A stretch of DNA of 64,000 nt from G963663315 sp963665165 (GTDB lineage: Bacteria > Pseudomonadota > Gammaproteobacteria > Arenicellales > Poriferihabitantaceae). Made by a program: the position numbers and the translations under genes. Where the stretch lies: positions 2,294,001 to 2,358,000 of the forward strand of contig OY761989.1 in assembly GCA_963665165.1 (NCBI GenBank), given 5' to 3'. Positions 41,830 to 50,953 of the stretch are shown here, one piece after another. The notes under the pieces are model-generated. The model saw only the letters and a list, made by a program, of their open reading frames with translations, ran no database searches and was not told the origin of the DNA. Position 1 is the first letter of the stretch. Each line of letters begins with the position of its first letter.

Positions 41830-42621
41830 ATGCTGAACCGGATCAGGCGTTTCCCGTCCATCTTTTACCTGCTGCTCGCGCTGCTGTTCATATACCTTCC
41901 GGTATTCGTGCTGGTGATGTTTTCGTTCCAGGACGGATTGCTGCCGGTATTCCCCTTTAATGGACCCAGTTTACAGTGGTATGAAAAAATGCTGGCCAAT
42001 GAACGGCTGGTGGAATCGCTGTACAACTCGGTGCTGGTCGCGGTTCTGTCTTCGCTGGTAACCACGATTGCGGGATTTCTGGCGGCTTACGGACTGGCCC
42101 GCCACCGCCACCGCTTCGCAACCGGCATCCAGTTCCTGTTAATGGCGCCGCTCATGGTCTCATACCTGATTATCGGGATCGGATTGCTGATCACGTTGAA
42201 TATTTTTGGCATATCGAAATCCCTGCTGGCCGTGGGACTGGGCCATGTAGTGATCAATTTACCGCTTTGTTTTGCAATCGTATATTCCCAGTTCGGCGAT
42301 CATCTGAAGAATATTGATTGCGCGGCCCGTGACCTGGGCGCCAGCGACCTGTCCACGATCACCCTGGTCATTGCTCCGATTATGAAACCGGCGCTTCTGG
42401 CCTCGTTTTGTTTATCGGCGACGCTGTCCTGGGACGAGTTCATCATCGCGTTTTTGTTAAGCCGGTTCGATGTCACGCTGCCGGTCATCATCTTTGAAAT
42501 GCTGCGGGCCGGCTTGACCCCGGAAGTGAATGCGGCGGGCACCATGGTGTTCGCAATCTCAATGGCGCTGGTTGCCGTCTCCGCAGTGGTCATGCTCTTC
42601 AACACCAGGAAAACAGGATAA
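41830..42621 (+). CDS. ABC transporter permease (PotC type)
   Basis: 263 residues, six hydrophobic segments, EAA loop AARDLGASDLSTITLVIAPIMKPALL. It is the PotC-like second channel half. The ribosome-binding site spans its short gap from the PotB-type gene, and its stop codon overlaps the start of the ATPase gene by one base (TAATG). Confidence 0.88.
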   Translation: MLNRIRRFPSIFYLLLALLFIYLPVFVLVMFSFQDGLLPVFPFNGPSLQWYEKMLANERLVESLYNSVLVAVLSSLVTTIAGFLAAYGLARHRHRFATGIQFLLMAPLMVSYLIIGIGLLITLNIFGISKSLLAVGLGHVVINLPLCFAIVYSQFGDHLKNIDCAARDLGASDLSTITLVIAPIMKPALLASFCLSATLSWDEFIIAFLLSRFDVTLPVIIFEMLRAGLTPEVNAAGTMVFAISMALVAVSAVVMLFNTRKTG

Positions 42622-43709
42622 TGAAAGACCCGATCCTGGAACTGGATAACATCACCAGGAAATTCGGCAGGTTCACCGCCGTGGACAAGGTCAGCCTGAA
42701 TATGGACCCCGGTGAATTTCTGGTTCTGCTCGGTCCTTCCGGCAGTGGAAAAACGACGATATTGTCCATGATCGGTGGATTTACCATGCCGACGACCGGG
42801 GTAATCCGTATTCATGGAGAGGACATGACGGCTGTACCACCGGCTGGCCGGCCCACGGCCACCGTGTTTCAGGATTACGCGCTGTTCCCGCACATGCGCG
42901 TTATTGAAAATGTGGCGTTCGGATTGAAAATGCGCAAGTTCGGCAAGCGGGAGAGACATGGAAAAGCCAGGGAATCGCTTGAACTGGTTGGCCTCGGCGA
43001 TTTCAGTGACCGGCGTGTGGACCAACTCTCGGGAGGACAGCGTCAACGGGTCGCGTTAGCCAGAGCGATTGCAGTGGAACCGGCTGTCCTTTTGCTGGAC
43101 GAGCCGCTGGGAGCGCTGGACCTGAAAATCAGGCAGCAAATGCAGCAGGAACTCGTGCGATTGCAAAAACGCCTGGGAGCGACTTTTGTCCATGTCACCC
43201 ACGATCAGGAAGAGGCGATGAGCATTGCGGATAATATCGCCCTGGTCAATAGCGGGAAAATCGAGGATTACGGCCCCCCGGAACGGGTCTATCTGCGCCC
43301 TGCAACCTTGTTTGCAGCCAGATTCATGGGCGAGAACAATACATTCGAGGGACTCGTTACCGCGATGGATGATTCCGGAATTTCAGTCCATTCCGAAATT
43401 GGCGAATGCACTTTACCCCGTTGTGTCTCCACGCACAGTACGGCCCGTACCGGAGAAAAGGTGCACTTGTCCCTGAGGCCCGAACAGGTCAGGCTGGGAG
43501 ATGGCAACCAGCGCAATCTGATGGACCTCGGCCAGGCCAGGGTTGAGGAAGTGATTTTCCAGGGTACGCACCGACTGTGCCGGGTCGTATGTCGGGGTGA
43601 GAAAGAAGTACGCATATTGCTTCGTCTTCATCCCGATGAAAAAGTGCAGGTGGGTGACACGATTCCCATCCACGCGAAACGCGATGATGCGGTTTTGCTG
43701 GTCCGCTAG
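42621..43709 (+). CDS. ABC transporter ATP-binding protein (PotA type)
   Basis: A 362-residue ATPase with Walker A GPSGSGKTT, Q loop FQDYALFPHM, signature LSGGQRQRV, Walker B LLLDEPLGALD and switch HVTHDQEEA. A C-terminal TOBE regulatory domain (about 280-360) is present. It powers the PotB/PotC-type channel. It completes a PotDBCA-order importer lying between the hydrolase genes and the TetR gene. Confidence 0.92.
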   Translation: MKDPILELDNITRKFGRFTAVDKVSLNMDPGEFLVLLGPSGSGKTTILSMIGGFTMPTTGVIRIHGEDMTAVPPAGRPTATVFQDYALFPHMRVIENVAFGLKMRKFGKRERHGKARESLELVGLGDFSDRRVDQLSGGQRQRVALARAIAVEPAVLLLDEPLGALDLKIRQQMQQELVRLQKRLGATFVHVTHDQEEAMSIADNIALVNSGKIEDYGPPERVYLRPATLFAARFMGENNTFEGLVTAMDDSGISVHSEIGECTLPRCVSTHSTARTGEKVHLSLRPEQVRLGDGNQRNLMDLGQARVEEVIFQGTHRLCRVVCRGEKEVRILLRLHPDEKVQVGDTIPIHAKRDDAVLLVR

Positions 43710-43729
43710 CTTCCGTTGGTCCATTGTCC

Positions 43730-44356
43730 ATGACTGGAAAATCGCTCAGAAAGCCAGGGCCCAAGGGACAGAAGCGGGCGGACCATCTGATGGAAGTGGC
43801 TATCGACCTGTTTTCCGAAAGAGGATACAGCGCGGTAACAATACAGGATATTACGGAAAGGGCGGGGGTTGCGCACTCGCTGGTCTATTACCATTTCAAA
43901 AACAAGGAGGAGCTGTTCAACAAAGCGGTGAACAATCTGATCGACAAGCAGATTCGACAGTACCAGGCCAGTCTTCAACAGCATACGGACCCGATTGAAC
44001 TGATCGAAAAATGGATCCAGTACAACATCGACCACTCGACCGTCCTCATGAAGCTCGTGCGTATCATGTTCGACCGCTCCATCTCCCGGGACGCTACGCC
44101 ATTCGCCCGGGACGCCATCCGGCATTTTTATGACGAGGAGCACAATATCCTGTCCAGAAATGTAGCCCGGGGAGTCAGGCAGAAACAGTTCAGGCAAGTG
44201 GATCCGGACAGCATGGCCTCGTTCATATCCACGCATATCGACGGTGTGTTTTACGGGGCCTGCACACAGGAGGATTTCGACATCAGAAATGAAATGGAAC
44301 GCATGAGAAACACCCTCTGGAAAATTCTGTACGACCACAAGGAAACCATCGCCTGA
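43730..44356 (+). CDS. TetR-family transcriptional regulator, probable repressor of the operon
   Basis: A 208-residue regulator with a basic N-terminus and a TetR helix-turn-helix (LMEVAIDLFSERGYSAVTIQDITERAGVAHSLVYYHFKNKEELF), followed by a helical ligand-binding domain. It lies 20 bases after the ATPase gene and is probably cotranscribed, giving autoregulation. The TetR-like palindromes over the hypB promoter are the likely target. The inducer may be the transported substrate. The ATG at 43730 is used; a TTG at 43724 is also in frame. Confidence 0.88.
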   Translation: MTGKSLRKPGPKGQKRADHLMEVAIDLFSERGYSAVTIQDITERAGVAHSLVYYHFKNKEELFNKAVNNLIDKQIRQYQASLQQHTDPIELIEKWIQYNIDHSTVLMKLVRIMFDRSISRDATPFARDAIRHFYDEEHNILSRNVARGVRQKQFRQVDPDSMASFISTHIDGVFYGACTQEDFDIRNEMERMRNTLWKILYDHKETIA

Positions 44357-44488
44357 CCCGGGTCGGCGACAAAATGAAATGGCCGATACCGGAGGTTCCA
44401 CTTGCGACTGCCCTGTACTGACTGCTAGACTTTGGGAAAAGCAGTTCCTTCCTGTATCCCCAAGACTCCCTGACACGACCCGATTGCG

Positions 44489-44914
44489 ATGAAAACGACC
44501 AACAAACTGACCCTGGAAGATGCCAATCTCATTATCGAGGCATGCCGTAAAAAAGCGCTGGAAATTGGCGTGGACATGGATATAGCCGTCACCGACGATG
44601 GCGGTCATCTGGTCGCGTTTCAGCGCATGGACAATGCCCGGGTAACCAGCATCGAAATCTCGATCAGCAAATCATTCACCGCATCGGCGGCCCGGAAGTC
44701 CACGCGGGATTACGGCAAGGTCAGTGGTCCGGGACAACCCGCCTTCGGAATCAACACCAGCCACCAGGGGCGTTTCATGATCGTCGCGGGCGGTCTGCCG
44801 ATTTTCGCGGGAGACGACATCGTAGGCGGAGTCGGATGCAGTTCAGGCACCCCCGACCAGGATGAAATCGTAGCCCAGGCCGGCGTCGATCGCTTCCTCG
44901 AATCAATCGGATAA
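44489..44914 (+). CDS. GlcG/HbpS-family (DUF336) protein
   Basis: A 141-residue single-domain protein: LTLEDANLIIEACRKKALEIGVDMDIAVTDDGGHLVAFQRMDNA, SKSFTASAARKSTRDYGK, GGLPIFAGDDIVGGVGCSSGTPDQDEIVAQAG. Relatives bind heme (HbpS) or accompany glycolate oxidase (GlcG). No partner gene is evident. It is separated from the TetR gene by 132 bases and is probably a separate unit. Confidence 0.85.
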   Translation: MKTTNKLTLEDANLIIEACRKKALEIGVDMDIAVTDDGGHLVAFQRMDNARVTSIEISISKSFTASAARKSTRDYGKVSGPGQPAFGINTSHQGRFMIVAGGLPIFAGDDIVGGVGCSSGTPDQDEIVAQAGVDRFLESIG

Positions 44915-45028
44915 ATCGCGGCAGTTCCCCCACCGGCTTTTCGGCGGGCAGGCACAGTGACCTGCCTCTACGGGGATGGTTGCAGTCAGGCGAAACTTGT
45001 CCCTGCGGTGACAGGTTGCAATCAGCCG

Positions 45029-45581
45029 ATGTCGAACCCGGAATTCTATCCCCGATCCATTGCGCCCCTGCTTGTCGAAGCGCTTGAAGATTCGCCGGTC
45101 GTACTGATTCACGGCCCGCGCCAGTGCGGCAAAACCACGCTCGCCCAGATCACTTGTGCGCCGGACACTCTGTCCTGGCCCGGCAACTCGCTTGTCCGGG
45201 AATACTCCCTGAAAAACCGGGATTACACCTATTTCAGCTTTGACGATCCAGTCACGAGAGACGGCGCCCGAACCGACCCGATGGGTTTTGTCACAGCGCT
45301 GCCCAAGCGCGTCATACTGGATGAAGTCCAACGTGTTCCGGAATTGTTCGAAACCATCAAGATAGCCGTGGATCGCCGGCGTCGAAGTCAAGGCATCGGC
45401 AACGGTGAAGCCATCTGACTTTCGTGGACTTCGTAAACTCGAAAAGGCGGCCGGAGACCGCTTCGCCCGGGGTGTAGTGCTTTATGATGGGGAAACCGGC
45501 GTGCCCTTTGGTGAGCGCCTCCATGCTGTGCCGATTTCCCGGTTATGGAGCAGGACGGGGGCTGAACAGCCATTCGAGTGA
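45029..45581 (+). pseudogene. AAA ATPase (ATPase_14/DUF4143 family) with internal deletion and frameshift
   Basis: The 5' part (from ATG 45029) encodes a normal start: SIAPLLVEALEDSPVVLIHGPRQCGKTTLAQ (Walker A) and RVILDEVQRVPELFETIKIAVDRR. At about 45370-45382 the reading frame changes and the 3' end of the same family follows in another frame: GVEVKASATVKPSDFRGLRKLEKAAGDRFARGVVLYDGETGVPFGERLHAVPISRLW, ending with TGA 45579-45581. The middle, normally a couple of hundred residues, is missing. The first frame stops at 45418. Its 3' end overlaps the last bases of the CobT-like gene on the other strand. Confidence 0.85.
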
Positions 45582-47246
45582 ACTGAAAACGCGGTTGCCC
45601 AGTGTTCCGGCCAGGTCGAGCGCTATGGATTCGCTGAAAAAACCATCCATGTCCAGAGCGGTGCTGATCGCCTTCAATTCGATCTGACCGGCGCGCTCGA
45701 TCCGGCTTGCAACCTGTTTCAGGTGCCGTTCGAGGTAGAATGGATCATTATGATTGCGGGTCGCGCTTTCCATGGGCGCGCCGTCCGAGATCATAACCAG
45801 GCACTTCCTGCCTTCAACCCGGCTCAGCAGGCGGCGCTCTGCCCATTGCAGCGCCTCGCCGTCCAGCCCCTCCTTGAAGTGGATCGGATTCATCAGCGAT
45901 GAGATCGAATAGCGGGAACGCCGCCAACTGGTTTCGGCATCCTTGTAAACAATATGCAAACGGTCATTGAGGCGGCCCGGATAGCCAGGAGACCCTGATT
46001 TGCGCCATTCCCGGACCGACTCGCCCCCGGCCCAGCCGGCGGTGGTGAATCCCAGTATTTCCGTGGACACGCCGGCAAGCTCCAGCGCCCGGCAGTAGAT
46101 GTCCACCAGAATGGCGACCGCCTGAAACCGCTGGCGTTTCATGGACCCGGAGTTGTCAATCAGGAAACCGATCACGGTATCGCAGTGCGGCGCCTGTTTT
46201 TCCTGCTTGAAAACCCGGTAATAACCGGGCTTGGATACCAGTTGACCGAGTCTGCGGCCATCCAGATAGCCTTCTTCTTCCCCATCCTGCCATCCCGACC
46301 GGCGCGGGATCGCAAACAGGCGCTGCAACCGCAGGGCCAGTCTCGATATATTGACCGTCTGGGCCTGGATCATGCGATCCAGTTCTGCCCGCAGTTTGCG
46401 CCTCTGTTCGATACGATAGAGGTCCTTCGCGGCCACCAGTCTGTCAAAATCCGTGCAAAAAACATGGTATTGGTCCTCCTGGTCCGCTCCCTCTTCCATT
46501 CGCCCGCCCTCGCCGATCCCGGATTCCACATAGCGGTCATCGACTTCATCGACCGGCGGCAGCAGGGTCCGGTCCCTGAGCGCCGCCAGATGCCTGTCGA
46601 TCCTGTCGCCGCCAACAGACAACGCGATTTCCTGGATCGCCTGTGCGATGTTCAGTGCATGGCGCGCATATTCCCGCTGATCGTCAATCCTTTTTTTCAG
46701 CATCGCCAGATCATCGCCGATGACCGGCGCGAGCCTGAATCGCACCGACTCGATCAGCCCTTCGACCTCTCCATCCTGGACCCGGTTGGCCAGTCGGGAA
46801 CGGACGATCCAGGCCAGGCTGTAAATCAGTAGCCCCAGTTCGTTTTCGACCAGTCCGTTCCCCCGGCTTTGGCGGCACCATTGATCGAACGCTTCATCCA
46901 CATTTCGCTGGATGCCGACCAGGGTTTGCTGAAGACGCGCTTCGCACCTCAACTGCTCCAGAATATCGAATGCGAGCCTGGCGACCGGGTACGGCGGCGA
47001 CAATGACCGGTGCAGGGAAAGGTCGCTGTGAATCAGTCGAAGCGCAATGCAATCGGCCACTCCGCGATTGCGGGAGAACGAGTCCTTGAGCGCATCGGCC
47101 AGCAGATGGGGCACATGGAGCGACCGGGTACGGCCTTTCAGGAAAAGGGTCTGTCTCTTGTATTCCGCTTCGGGATTTGCCGACAACGCCCGGATGGCGG
47201 CGGCGCAATGACGCTCAATCAATCGACGCCGCACTTCTTCTGCCAT
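45543..47246 (-). CDS. CobT-like VWA-domain protein
   Basis: A 567-residue protein of the cobaltochelatase-CobT/VWA type. It has a helical N-terminal half, an acidic middle (VESGIGEGGRMEEGADQEDQ), and a C-terminal VWA domain with the MIDAS motif FLIDNSGSMKRQ and MISDGAPMES. The CobS-like AAA ATPase lies 21 bases upstream. In aerobic B12 synthesis CobS and CobT drive CobN; CobN is absent here. The pair may instead serve another metal-insertion or protein-remodelling job. Confidence 0.83.
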   Translation of the reverse strand: MAEEVRRRLIERHCAAAIRALSANPEAEYKRQTLFLKGRTRSLHVPHLLADALKDSFSRNRGVADCIALRLIHSDLSLHRSLSPPYPVARLAFDILEQLRCEARLQQTLVGIQRNVDEAFDQWCRQSRGNGLVENELGLLIYSLAWIVRSRLANRVQDGEVEGLIESVRFRLAPVIGDDLAMLKKRIDDQREYARHALNIAQAIQEIALSVGGDRIDRHLAALRDRTLLPPVDEVDDRYVESGIGEGGRMEEGADQEDQYHVFCTDFDRLVAAKDLYRIEQRRKLRAELDRMIQAQTVNISRLALRLQRLFAIPRRSGWQDGEEEGYLDGRRLGQLVSKPGYYRVFKQEKQAPHCDTVIGFLIDNSGSMKRQRFQAVAILVDIYCRALELAGVSTEILGFTTAGWAGGESVREWRKSGSPGYPGRLNDRLHIVYKDAETSWRRSRYSISSLMNPIHFKEGLDGEALQWAERRLLSRVEGRKCLVMISDGAPMESATRNHNDPFYLERHLKQVASRIERAGQIELKAISTALDMDGFFSESIALDLAGTLGNRVFSSLEWLFSPRPAP

Positions 47247-47267
47247 GACGGATTTATGGGCCGGGCG

Positions 47268-48248
47268 CTATTTTGGATATTCAGATTGCGTGATCGCGTA
47301 TTCCAGGTCTTCCCCGAAAGCGCGCTGGTAGTATTCCGCGATAATCGAATACTCGGCCTGATCGCATTTGTTCAGGAATGACAGGAGGAACGCCTTGCCG
47401 ATATCGTCGAATATTTCGATGTTTTCCGCCCAGGTAATCACGGTTCTCGGGGACATTACAGTGGAAATATCTCCGGCGGAAAAGCCGTTTCGGGTCAGGC
47501 CCGCCAACCCGACCATCGCTCTCACGGTCTCGATACGGTCGGAAAAAGTCGGCGCCTGGGCCAGTACGATGTCCACTTCCTCCTGCACGGAAAGATAATT
47601 CAGGGTGGTCACGATATTCCACCGGTCTATCTGCGCCTGATTCAATACCTGGGTACCGTGATACAGCCCGTTCAGATTGCCGAGTCCGACCGTATTGGAG
47701 GTGGCGAACAATCTGAACCCCTGGTGGGGGTTGATCACCCGGTTCTGGTCCAGCAATGTAAATTTTCCGTCACGCTCCAGAATACGGTGAATCACAAACA
47801 TCACATCCGGGCGGCCCGCGTCAAACTCGTCGAAAACCAGAGCCACCGGACGTTGCAGGGACCAGGGGACGATCCCCTCCTGAAACTCGGTAACCTGTTT
47901 GCCCTGCCTGATCACGATCGCGTCCCGGCCGACCAGGTCCAGGCGGCTGATATGCCCATCCAGATTAACCCGGACACAGGGCCAGTTCAGCCGGGCGGCA
48001 ACCTGTTCGATGTGGGTCGACTTGCCGGTTCCGTGGTAACCTTGCACCAGTACCCGGCGATTTTTCGCGAATCCGGCCAACAGCGCCAGCGTAACGTCGT
48101 GATTGAAACAATAGCTGGAATCGATTTCAGGCACATGTTCATCGCGCTGGCTGAAACCGGGGACTTCAAGATCGGTATCCAGTCCAAACGCGGCTCTTGC
48201 AGAAATCATGCAATCCGGGGTTTGCTCAAGGTAATTCGGTTCTGACAT
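47268..48248 (-). CDS. CobS-like AAA+ ATPase (MoxR/cobaltochelatase type)
   Basis: A 326-residue ATPase with an N-terminal CobS-type segment (FGLDTDLEVPGFSQRDEHVPEIDSSYCFNHDVTLALLAGF), Walker A VQGYHGTGKST, Walker B VALVFDEFDA and sensor ATSNTVG. It is the motor partner of the downstream CobT-like VWA protein. It diverges from hemH. Confidence 0.87.
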   Translation of the reverse strand: MSEPNYLEQTPDCMISARAAFGLDTDLEVPGFSQRDEHVPEIDSSYCFNHDVTLALLAGFAKNRRVLVQGYHGTGKSTHIEQVAARLNWPCVRVNLDGHISRLDLVGRDAIVIRQGKQVTEFQEGIVPWSLQRPVALVFDEFDAGRPDVMFVIHRILERDGKFTLLDQNRVINPHQGFRLFATSNTVGLGNLNGLYHGTQVLNQAQIDRWNIVTTLNYLSVQEEVDIVLAQAPTFSDRIETVRAMVGLAGLTRNGFSAGDISTVMSPRTVITWAENIEIFDDIGKAFLLSFLNKCDQAEYSIIAEYYQRAFGEDLEYAITQSEYPK

Positions 48249-48319
48249 GAAAGCCGGTATCTCCTGACTGTGTTTTCTGGAATTTTTCGGACCTCAAGAT
48301 TCTAACGACTTTTATAAAG

Positions 48320-48347
48320 TTCATGCAGATTAAATGCGCGTTATAAT
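48320..48347 (+). promoter_or_regulatory. Candidate hemH promoter
   Basis: A perfect TATAAT (48342-48347) with a weak -35 TTCATG 16 bases upstream (48320-48325), about 55 bases before the hemH ATG. The 154-base interval is otherwise empty. Confidence 0.5.
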
Positions 48348-48402
48348 TCACCAACCGCAATTTCATGGCGATCCACTCCGGTTTTCCTGACTTTTACGAC
48401 CC

Positions 48403-49386
48403 ATGCCTGACCATCGTCCGATAACCGGTGTCCTGATCAACAACCTCGGTACGCCGGCATCCCCGCGGACAGGCGATGTGCGGGCATTCCTGAAACAATT
48501 CCTGAGCGATCCCAGGGTGGTCCGGTTGCCCCGGCCAGTATGGTGGTTCATACTGAATGTCATCCTGTTGAATACCCGCCCGAAGCGTTCCGCCGAGGCT
48601 TATCGGGAAATCTGGACCGATCAGGGCTCACCGCTGCTGGTCACCAGTCAAAGCCAGGTCGAACGGCTTCAATCCTGGGCGCAATCCGGTTTCCCGGATG
48701 TCAGGATAGAACTCGGAATGCGCTATGGCGCGCCGTCGATCGAACAAGGCTTGAACAGACTGCGTCAGGCCGGCGCCGCACGATACCTGATCATACCGAT
48801 GTACCCGCAATATTCCACAACCACCACCGCCTCGACAAAAGACGAGGCGCTGAGGGTATTCGAATCCTGGCAATCCATGCCGGAGTTCCGGTTTGTCTGC
48901 CACTATTTCGATGAACCGGAATACATCGGGGCATTAAGCCGGTCTGTCGAGGAATACTGGATAAAGAATGGACAGTCGGGCAAGCTGCTGATGTCCTTTC
49001 ATGGCATACCGGAGCAGTATTCACGGCAGGGCGACCCGTACAAGGGGCACTGCGAATCCACCGCGAGACTGCTGGCTTCAAGCCTGCAACTGGGTCCGGA
49101 CCAGTGGCAACTTTCCTTTCAATCCAGGCTGGGCCCGAAAAAATGGCTGGAACCCTATACGGACCACACTCTGCGGGAATTGGCCGGACAGGGTATCGAA
49201 TCAGTCGATGTGATTTGCCCCGGATTCAGTGTGGATTGCCTGGAGACGCTGGAGGAAATCGCGATCAGGAATAAACAACTGTTTCTCGATTCAGGGGGCA
49301 GGACCTATAATTACATCCCGTGCCTGAATGACGGCCCGCAGCATATTGAAATGATTGGCCGCCTGATCGAAAATCATAGTCAATGA
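48403..49386 (+). CDS. hemH: Ferrochelatase
   Basis: A 327-residue protoheme ferrochelatase: GVLINNLGTPASPRTGDVRAFLKQFLSDPRVV, the catalytic histidine in LLMSFHGIPEQY and a C-terminal PGFSVDCLETLEEI. It inserts ferrous iron into protoporphyrin IX. There is no iron-sulfur C-terminal extension. Its stop overlaps the CbiX-like gene (ATGA). Confidence 0.94.
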   Translation: MPDHRPITGVLINNLGTPASPRTGDVRAFLKQFLSDPRVVRLPRPVWWFILNVILLNTRPKRSAEAYREIWTDQGSPLLVTSQSQVERLQSWAQSGFPDVRIELGMRYGAPSIEQGLNRLRQAGAARYLIIPMYPQYSTTTTASTKDEALRVFESWQSMPEFRFVCHYFDEPEYIGALSRSVEEYWIKNGQSGKLLMSFHGIPEQYSRQGDPYKGHCESTARLLASSLQLGPDQWQLSFQSRLGPKKWLEPYTDHTLRELAGQGIESVDVICPGFSVDCLETLEEIAIRNKQLFLDSGGRTYNYIPCLNDGPQHIEMIGRLIENHSQ

Positions 49387-49745
49387 ACGCACTGTTAATC
49401 ATCGCCCACGGCAGCAGAAATACCGAATCGATCCGGGAAATCCAGGATTTGACCGGCCGTTTGAAAGATGCGGTGGATGATTTTGATCGGGTTGAATGCG
49501 CCTTCCTTGAAATGGCGGAACCGGATATCTCCGCCGGTTTGTCCGGACTGATCGAAAAGGGTGCAAAGGAAATCGTGATACTCCCCTACTTCCTGGCCAA
49601 AGGCAATCATGTCATCCGGGATGTGCCCGGTGAAATCTCCAGCGTGCAGCGCCGGTATCCCGATATTGAAATCCGGCTGCTTCCTCACATCGGAAAGTCG
49701 ACCGGCATGGAAAACCTGATAATTGATCATGTCAGGAACCGGTGA
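49383..49745 (+). CDS. Small CbiX/SirB-like sirohydrochlorin chelatase
   Basis: A 120-residue short-form CbiX protein with the metal-binding histidine in LLIIAHGSRN and the second region VILPYFLAKGNHVIRDVPGEI. Single-domain members insert cobalt, iron or nickel into sirohydrochlorin as dimers. It is coupled to hemH, so it may add iron for siroheme. A role with the CobST-like pair cannot be excluded. Confidence 0.85.
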   Translation: MNALLIIAHGSRNTESIREIQDLTGRLKDAVDDFDRVECAFLEMAEPDISAGLSGLIEKGAKEIVILPYFLAKGNHVIRDVPGEISSVQRRYPDIEIRLLPHIGKSTGMENLIIDHVRNR

Positions 49746-49869
49746 TCAATCCCGAAGAGAAACGCCGATACGCCATCCAATGCAAATCCAGTGCGCCTGT
49801 TGTCTTGCATTGGAGAAAACGCTCCACTATAGTTTCCGTGCCATAACTCCTTAAGTCCCGTCCGTACCC

Positions 49870-50910
49870 ATGAAATTTCAGCTTGCATACAACCTGGAAC
49901 GTAACGACGACACGCTGTCGGTCAGTCAGGTGATGCGACATACACTGGAAATCATACAAATGGCGGATCGCGGCGGTTTTCACATTGTCTGGGCGGCGGA
50001 GCACCACGCAATTGAAATGAACATGGCGCCCAACCCGTTCCAGATACTGACCTGGTGGGCAAACCATACCAACGATATCCGACTCGGTACCGCTGTCGCG
50101 GTGGCGGCCTACTGGAATCCGATCCGGCTGGCGGGCGAGGCCGCATTTCTGGATGTAATCAGCGGCGGACGTCTCGAATTCGGAATCGGTTCCGGGGCGT
50201 ATCAACGTGAATTCGACCGGATGCATCCCGGCCTGAAGCAACAGGACGCCTGGCGTTACATGCAGGAAATGCTTCCCGCAGTCAAGGCGCTGTGGCAGGG
50301 CGATTATGCCCACGATGGAGAATTCTGGTCATTTCCAGCCACCACTTCAGTGCCGAAACCCCTGCAAAAACCGCATCCGCCCATCTGGGTCGCCGCGCGC
50401 TCACCGATCACGTTCGACTATGCGGTAAAAAATGGGTGTAACATCCTGTGCTGGCCGATGGCCCGCTCTTTCGACGAAGAGCAACTTTATAAGGCCCGGA
50501 TGGAAGAATCCATTGCCAAAAATCCGGGGTGCAGGCGTCCTGTTTTTGCCATGATGCGCCATGCCGCATTGTATGGGAACGATACGGAACGGGATTCAGC
50601 GATCCAGGCACTGCAAACCAATATGGGGCTGTTTGAGAACCTGTACCGGAACCTGGGCGATGTCGTAAATGGATTCCCCCGGCAAATTCCCCTGGAAGAC
50701 CTGGTCGAACGCGAACAGTATTATCCGGACAAACTGGAAGAAAACCTGATGTTCGGGTCTCCTGACCGGGTAATCGAAAAACTGAAACGCCTGGAAGCAC
50801 TGGGAGTGGATGAATTCGTCTATTACGCGAGCATGGGCCAGAGCCACGCAGAACAGAAAAAATCCCTGCAACTGTTCTGCGATGAAGTCATACCCGCGTT
50901 CAGTGATTGA
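49870..50910 (+). CDS. Luciferase-like (LLM class) flavin-dependent monooxygenase
   Basis: A 346-residue TIM-barrel oxidoreductase: ADRGGFHIVWAAEHHAIEMNMAPNPFQILTWWA, RLGTAVAVAAYWNPIRLAGEAAFLDVISGGRLEFGIGSGAYQREFDRM. It would use reduced FMN (or F420 in some branches) and oxygen. It is followed 43 bases later by the ThDP-dependent enzyme, which suggests a shared pathway, but the substrate is unknown. Confidence 0.87.
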   Translation: MKFQLAYNLERNDDTLSVSQVMRHTLEIIQMADRGGFHIVWAAEHHAIEMNMAPNPFQILTWWANHTNDIRLGTAVAVAAYWNPIRLAGEAAFLDVISGGRLEFGIGSGAYQREFDRMHPGLKQQDAWRYMQEMLPAVKALWQGDYAHDGEFWSFPATTSVPKPLQKPHPPIWVAARSPITFDYAVKNGCNILCWPMARSFDEEQLYKARMEESIAKNPGCRRPVFAMMRHAALYGNDTERDSAIQALQTNMGLFENLYRNLGDVVNGFPRQIPLEDLVEREQYYPDKLEENLMFGSPDRVIEKLKRLEALGVDEFVYYASMGQSHAEQKKSLQLFCDEVIPAFSD

Positions 50911-50953
50911 AATCCTCTAACGGCACGGATTACCGCCTTTGCGGCCCGGAAAA

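Noticed and set aside
44915..45028. N-terminal 24 codons added to the AAA ATPase pseudogene from an upstream ATG (44957)
   Set aside because: The residues are not typical of the family, which begins close to MSNPEFYPRSIAP at 45029.
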